A DNA stretch of 64,000 bases, from contig JARRNJ010000001.1 in assembly GCA_037385045.1 (NCBI GenBank), positions 7,270 through 71,269 of the forward strand, given 5' to 3'. Below, piece after piece: positions 62,451-64,000 of the stretch; the first letter of the stretch is position 1, and every line of letters begins with the position of its first letter. The notes under the pieces are model-generated. The model was given only the letters and a program-made list of their open reading frames with translations. It searched no databases and was not told where the DNA came from. Source of the DNA: JARRNJ01 sp037385045 (GTDB lineage Bacteria; Pseudomonadota; Gammaproteobacteria; JASBUN01). The position numbers and the translations under genes are program-made.

Positions 62451-62747
62451 TCACTCGTGTTCGATGCTGCTGATGGGTTTGTCAGTGAACAGGTAATCGC
62501 GCAATTCGCCGTCGAACTTGGCGTCATTGCGCCGGATCCATTCCAGCAGCATGGAAGCGTGTTCCTTTTCTTCGTCACGGTTGTGGGCAAGGATCGATTT
62601 GAGTTCCTCGTCCTTGCAGACGTCCACGCGCTGGTTGTACCAGTCCACGGCCTCCAACTCCTCCATCAGGGAAACGATGGCCCGGTGCATATCCTTCGTC
62701 TCCTCACTCAAATCCGCACTTGCTTCGTGGTAACCTTCATTCGCCAT
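62451..62747 (-). CDS. Encapsulated-ferritin-type (EncFtn) ferritin-like protein without a visible cargo tail
   Basis: A 98-residue, two-helix ferroxidase. HRAIVSLMEELEAVDWYNQRVD and ILAHNRDEEKEHASMLLEWIRRNDAKF, each split over the two helices, are almost the sequence of Rhodospirillum rubrum EncFtn. By that comparison the ferroxidase ligands are E30, E60 and H63, with entry-site E29 and E32 and W36; all are present. EncFtn forms an annular decamer that oxidises Fe(II). The protein stops at ISSIEHE, directly after the fold, with no C-terminal targeting peptide, and no encapsulin gene is in the window. It is 46 bp upstream of DUF3501 and 81 bp after the Fe-S oxidoreductase gene, so they are probably one unit. 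Confidence 0.88.
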   Translation of the reverse strand: MANEGYHEASADLSEETKDMHRAIVSLMEELEAVDWYNQRVDVCKDEELKSILAHNRDEEKEHASMLLEWIRRNDAKFDGELRDYLFTDKPISSIEHE

Positions 62748-62828
62748 GGATCGCTCCCCATTTCGCGCTAAAAAAACTCACGTGCCTGCCGCGCCCGCGG
62801 CCGGCGCCAGGACCGTGGCCACGGCCCG

Positions 62829-64000
62829 TCAAATGCCGTAGGCCTTGCGCAACAGCGACAGCGGATGCTCCGCCACCGACGCGTCGGCCATGCCGTTCTG
62901 AATCTGGTGGCCGGCCATCGGGCAATCGCTGCCGTAGTGATCGACTTCCGCCTGCTTGACGCGGTTCACAACCGGGCGGCCGATCTTGACGGAAATGTCG
63001 TGGTACTCGTGTTTCACCGCGTAGGTGCCGTCGTGCCCCGAGCAGCGTTCGATGGCGACGATCTCGGTGTCCGGCACCAGCTCCAGCAGCTCACGGGTCT
63101 TCAGGCCGATATTCTGCACCCGTAGATGGCAAGACGCATGATAACCGATCTTGCCCAGTGGGTTGGCAAATTCGGTATTGAGTTTGCCGTCCTTGTGCCG
63201 CAGCATCAGGTACTCGAAAGGATCATACATCGCGTCGCGCACCTTGAGCACGTCGGCATCGTCGGGAAACATCAGCGGCAGCTCCTGCTTGAACATCAGC
63301 ACGCAGGACGGCACCGGGGCGACAATGTCCCAACCCTCGTCGACCAGTTTCGCGAGCACGGGAATATTGGCGTCCTTGGCCGTAGCAGGTGGCAAACAAA
63401 GCCACCCGGCCCCGGGTCGGCCCGGCCGGCTGCGGCGACAGTTGCGGCGCTGTACGCTTGCCCAGGCGTTTACGCAGCGTGTCGCTGTGGTAGGCGGGCA
63501 CCGGCGCGTCGGGATGTACCCCGAGGACCTTGTCCAACATTTTGCGCATGCCGCGACTGCGATTGGCGGCGTTGACCGTCTGCACCACCACCGGAATGCC
63601 GGCCAATCTGCCCACGCGGTCGGTTGCGGTGAGCAGCCGGTCGCGGAACCGGGCGCCGTCGCGCCGGTACTTGACCGCTTTGGCCCGCAGCATCAGGTGG
63701 GGGAAGTCCACATTCCACTCGTGAGGCGGAACGTACGGGCATTTGGTCATGTAGCACAGGTCGCACAGATAGCAGTGTTCGACGACTTTGAAGTAGTCTT
63801 CCTTGGCAACGCCGTCGACTTCCATGGTTTCCGATTCGTCGACCAGGTCGAACAGGGTCGGAAAAGCATGGCACAGGCTCACGCAGCGGCGGCAGCCGTG
63901 GCAGATGTCGAATACCCGCTCCAGCTCCTTGTTGAGCGCGTCCTCATCCCAGAATTCCGCATTCTTCCAATCCAGCGGATGCCGGGTCGGGGCCTCCAGG
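62829..64000 (-). pseudogene. Fe-S oxidoreductase (HdrD/GlpC-like, CCG domain), apparently disrupted; continues past the window edge
   Basis: The gene enters from beyond position 64000. Its first in-window part encodes ICHGCRRCVSLCHAFP (4Fe-4S site 1, about 63880-63920) and CYLCDLCYMTKCPYVPPHEW (site 2, about 63727-63790), then reads RVALFATCY at about 63395. There the frame breaks. The next family block, DANIPVLAKLVDEGWDIVAPVPSCVLMFKQELPLMFP, lies in another frame (62829-63395), and the protein then ends normally with YHASCHLRVQNIG, ERCSGHDG and DCPMAGHQI. In intact homologues I expect about 50 residues, including a CCGMPKLELG-type motif, between ATCY and NIPVLA. They are missing, so an out-of-frame deletion of roughly 150 bp is likelier than a simple frameshift. 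The product would be inactive unless this is an assembly error. Confidence 0.75.

Overview
The window is a high-GC (roughly 60-65% by eye), gene-dense chromosomal segment. It most resembles a free-living gammaproteobacterium. The evidence is the order rpsP-rimM-trmD-rplS next to ffh and a divergent ypjD-like gene, EF-P with both EpmA and EpmB, a FimX-type c-di-GMP receptor, XerD with an E. coli-like C-terminus, YbbN, HslR and HtpG. The DUF3501/EncFtn/Fe-S oxidoreductase set at the right end is typical of sulfur- or iron-oxidising lineages, but I cannot name a genus. I found no tRNA, rRNA, CRISPR array, prophage or insertion sequence.

Layout. 0.1-4.3 kb: mutS, a stand-alone CheR-type methyltransferase, 7Fe ferredoxin fdxA. 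4.4-11.6 kb: an AddB-like nuclease and an AddA-like helicase-nuclease, separated by about 0.7 kb of hairpin-rich non-coding DNA. 11.7-21.5 kb: ybbN, xerD, a slipin/NfeD-protease pair, a fused carrier-protein/acyl-AMP ligase/acyltransferase, mobB-moeA, a thioredoxin. 21.5-33.3 kb (all minus): a GGEEF diguanylate cyclase, a YbaK-HDOD fusion, a MoxR ATPase with a VWA-like partner, nudix, hslR, bactofilin, htpG (with a clear heat-shock promoter), ogt, and a secreted TPR protein. 33.3-37.8 kb (minus): the ribosomal/tRNA-modification operon, ffh, a metallo-hydrolase. 38-41.4 kb (plus): YpjD-like, a CorB-like transporter, and an FHA-PilZ pair behind a near-perfect flagellar sigma-28 promoter. 41.5-46.9 kb: prmB, SCO1, psd and the EF-P lysylation module. 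47-56.4 kb: an uncharacterised protein with a PilZ-like motif, a GNAT, fimX, a DUF1015 protein, and a membrane adenylate cyclase followed by a TPR lipoprotein. 56.8-61.1 kb (minus): parE-parC. 61.1-64 kb (minus): a CNP1-like protein, DUF3501, an EncFtn-type ferritin, and an Fe-S oxidoreductase gene that appears broken.

Two themes stand out. First, second-messenger and motility signalling is dense: a GGEEF cyclase with an I-site, FimX, PilZ, a PilZ-like protein, HDOD, a class III cyclase, FHA and a CheR. At least one of these units (FHA-PilZ) carries a flagellar promoter. Second, the right edge has a small iron/redox cassette in which the encapsulated-ferritin fold appears without a cargo tail or an encapsulin gene in view, next to a damaged Fe-S oxidoreductase. 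Non-coding points of interest are the 7.4-8.1 kb gap between the Add-type genes, a 35-bp exact repeat after moeA, and a duplicated and inverted repeat after the TPR lipoprotein gene.
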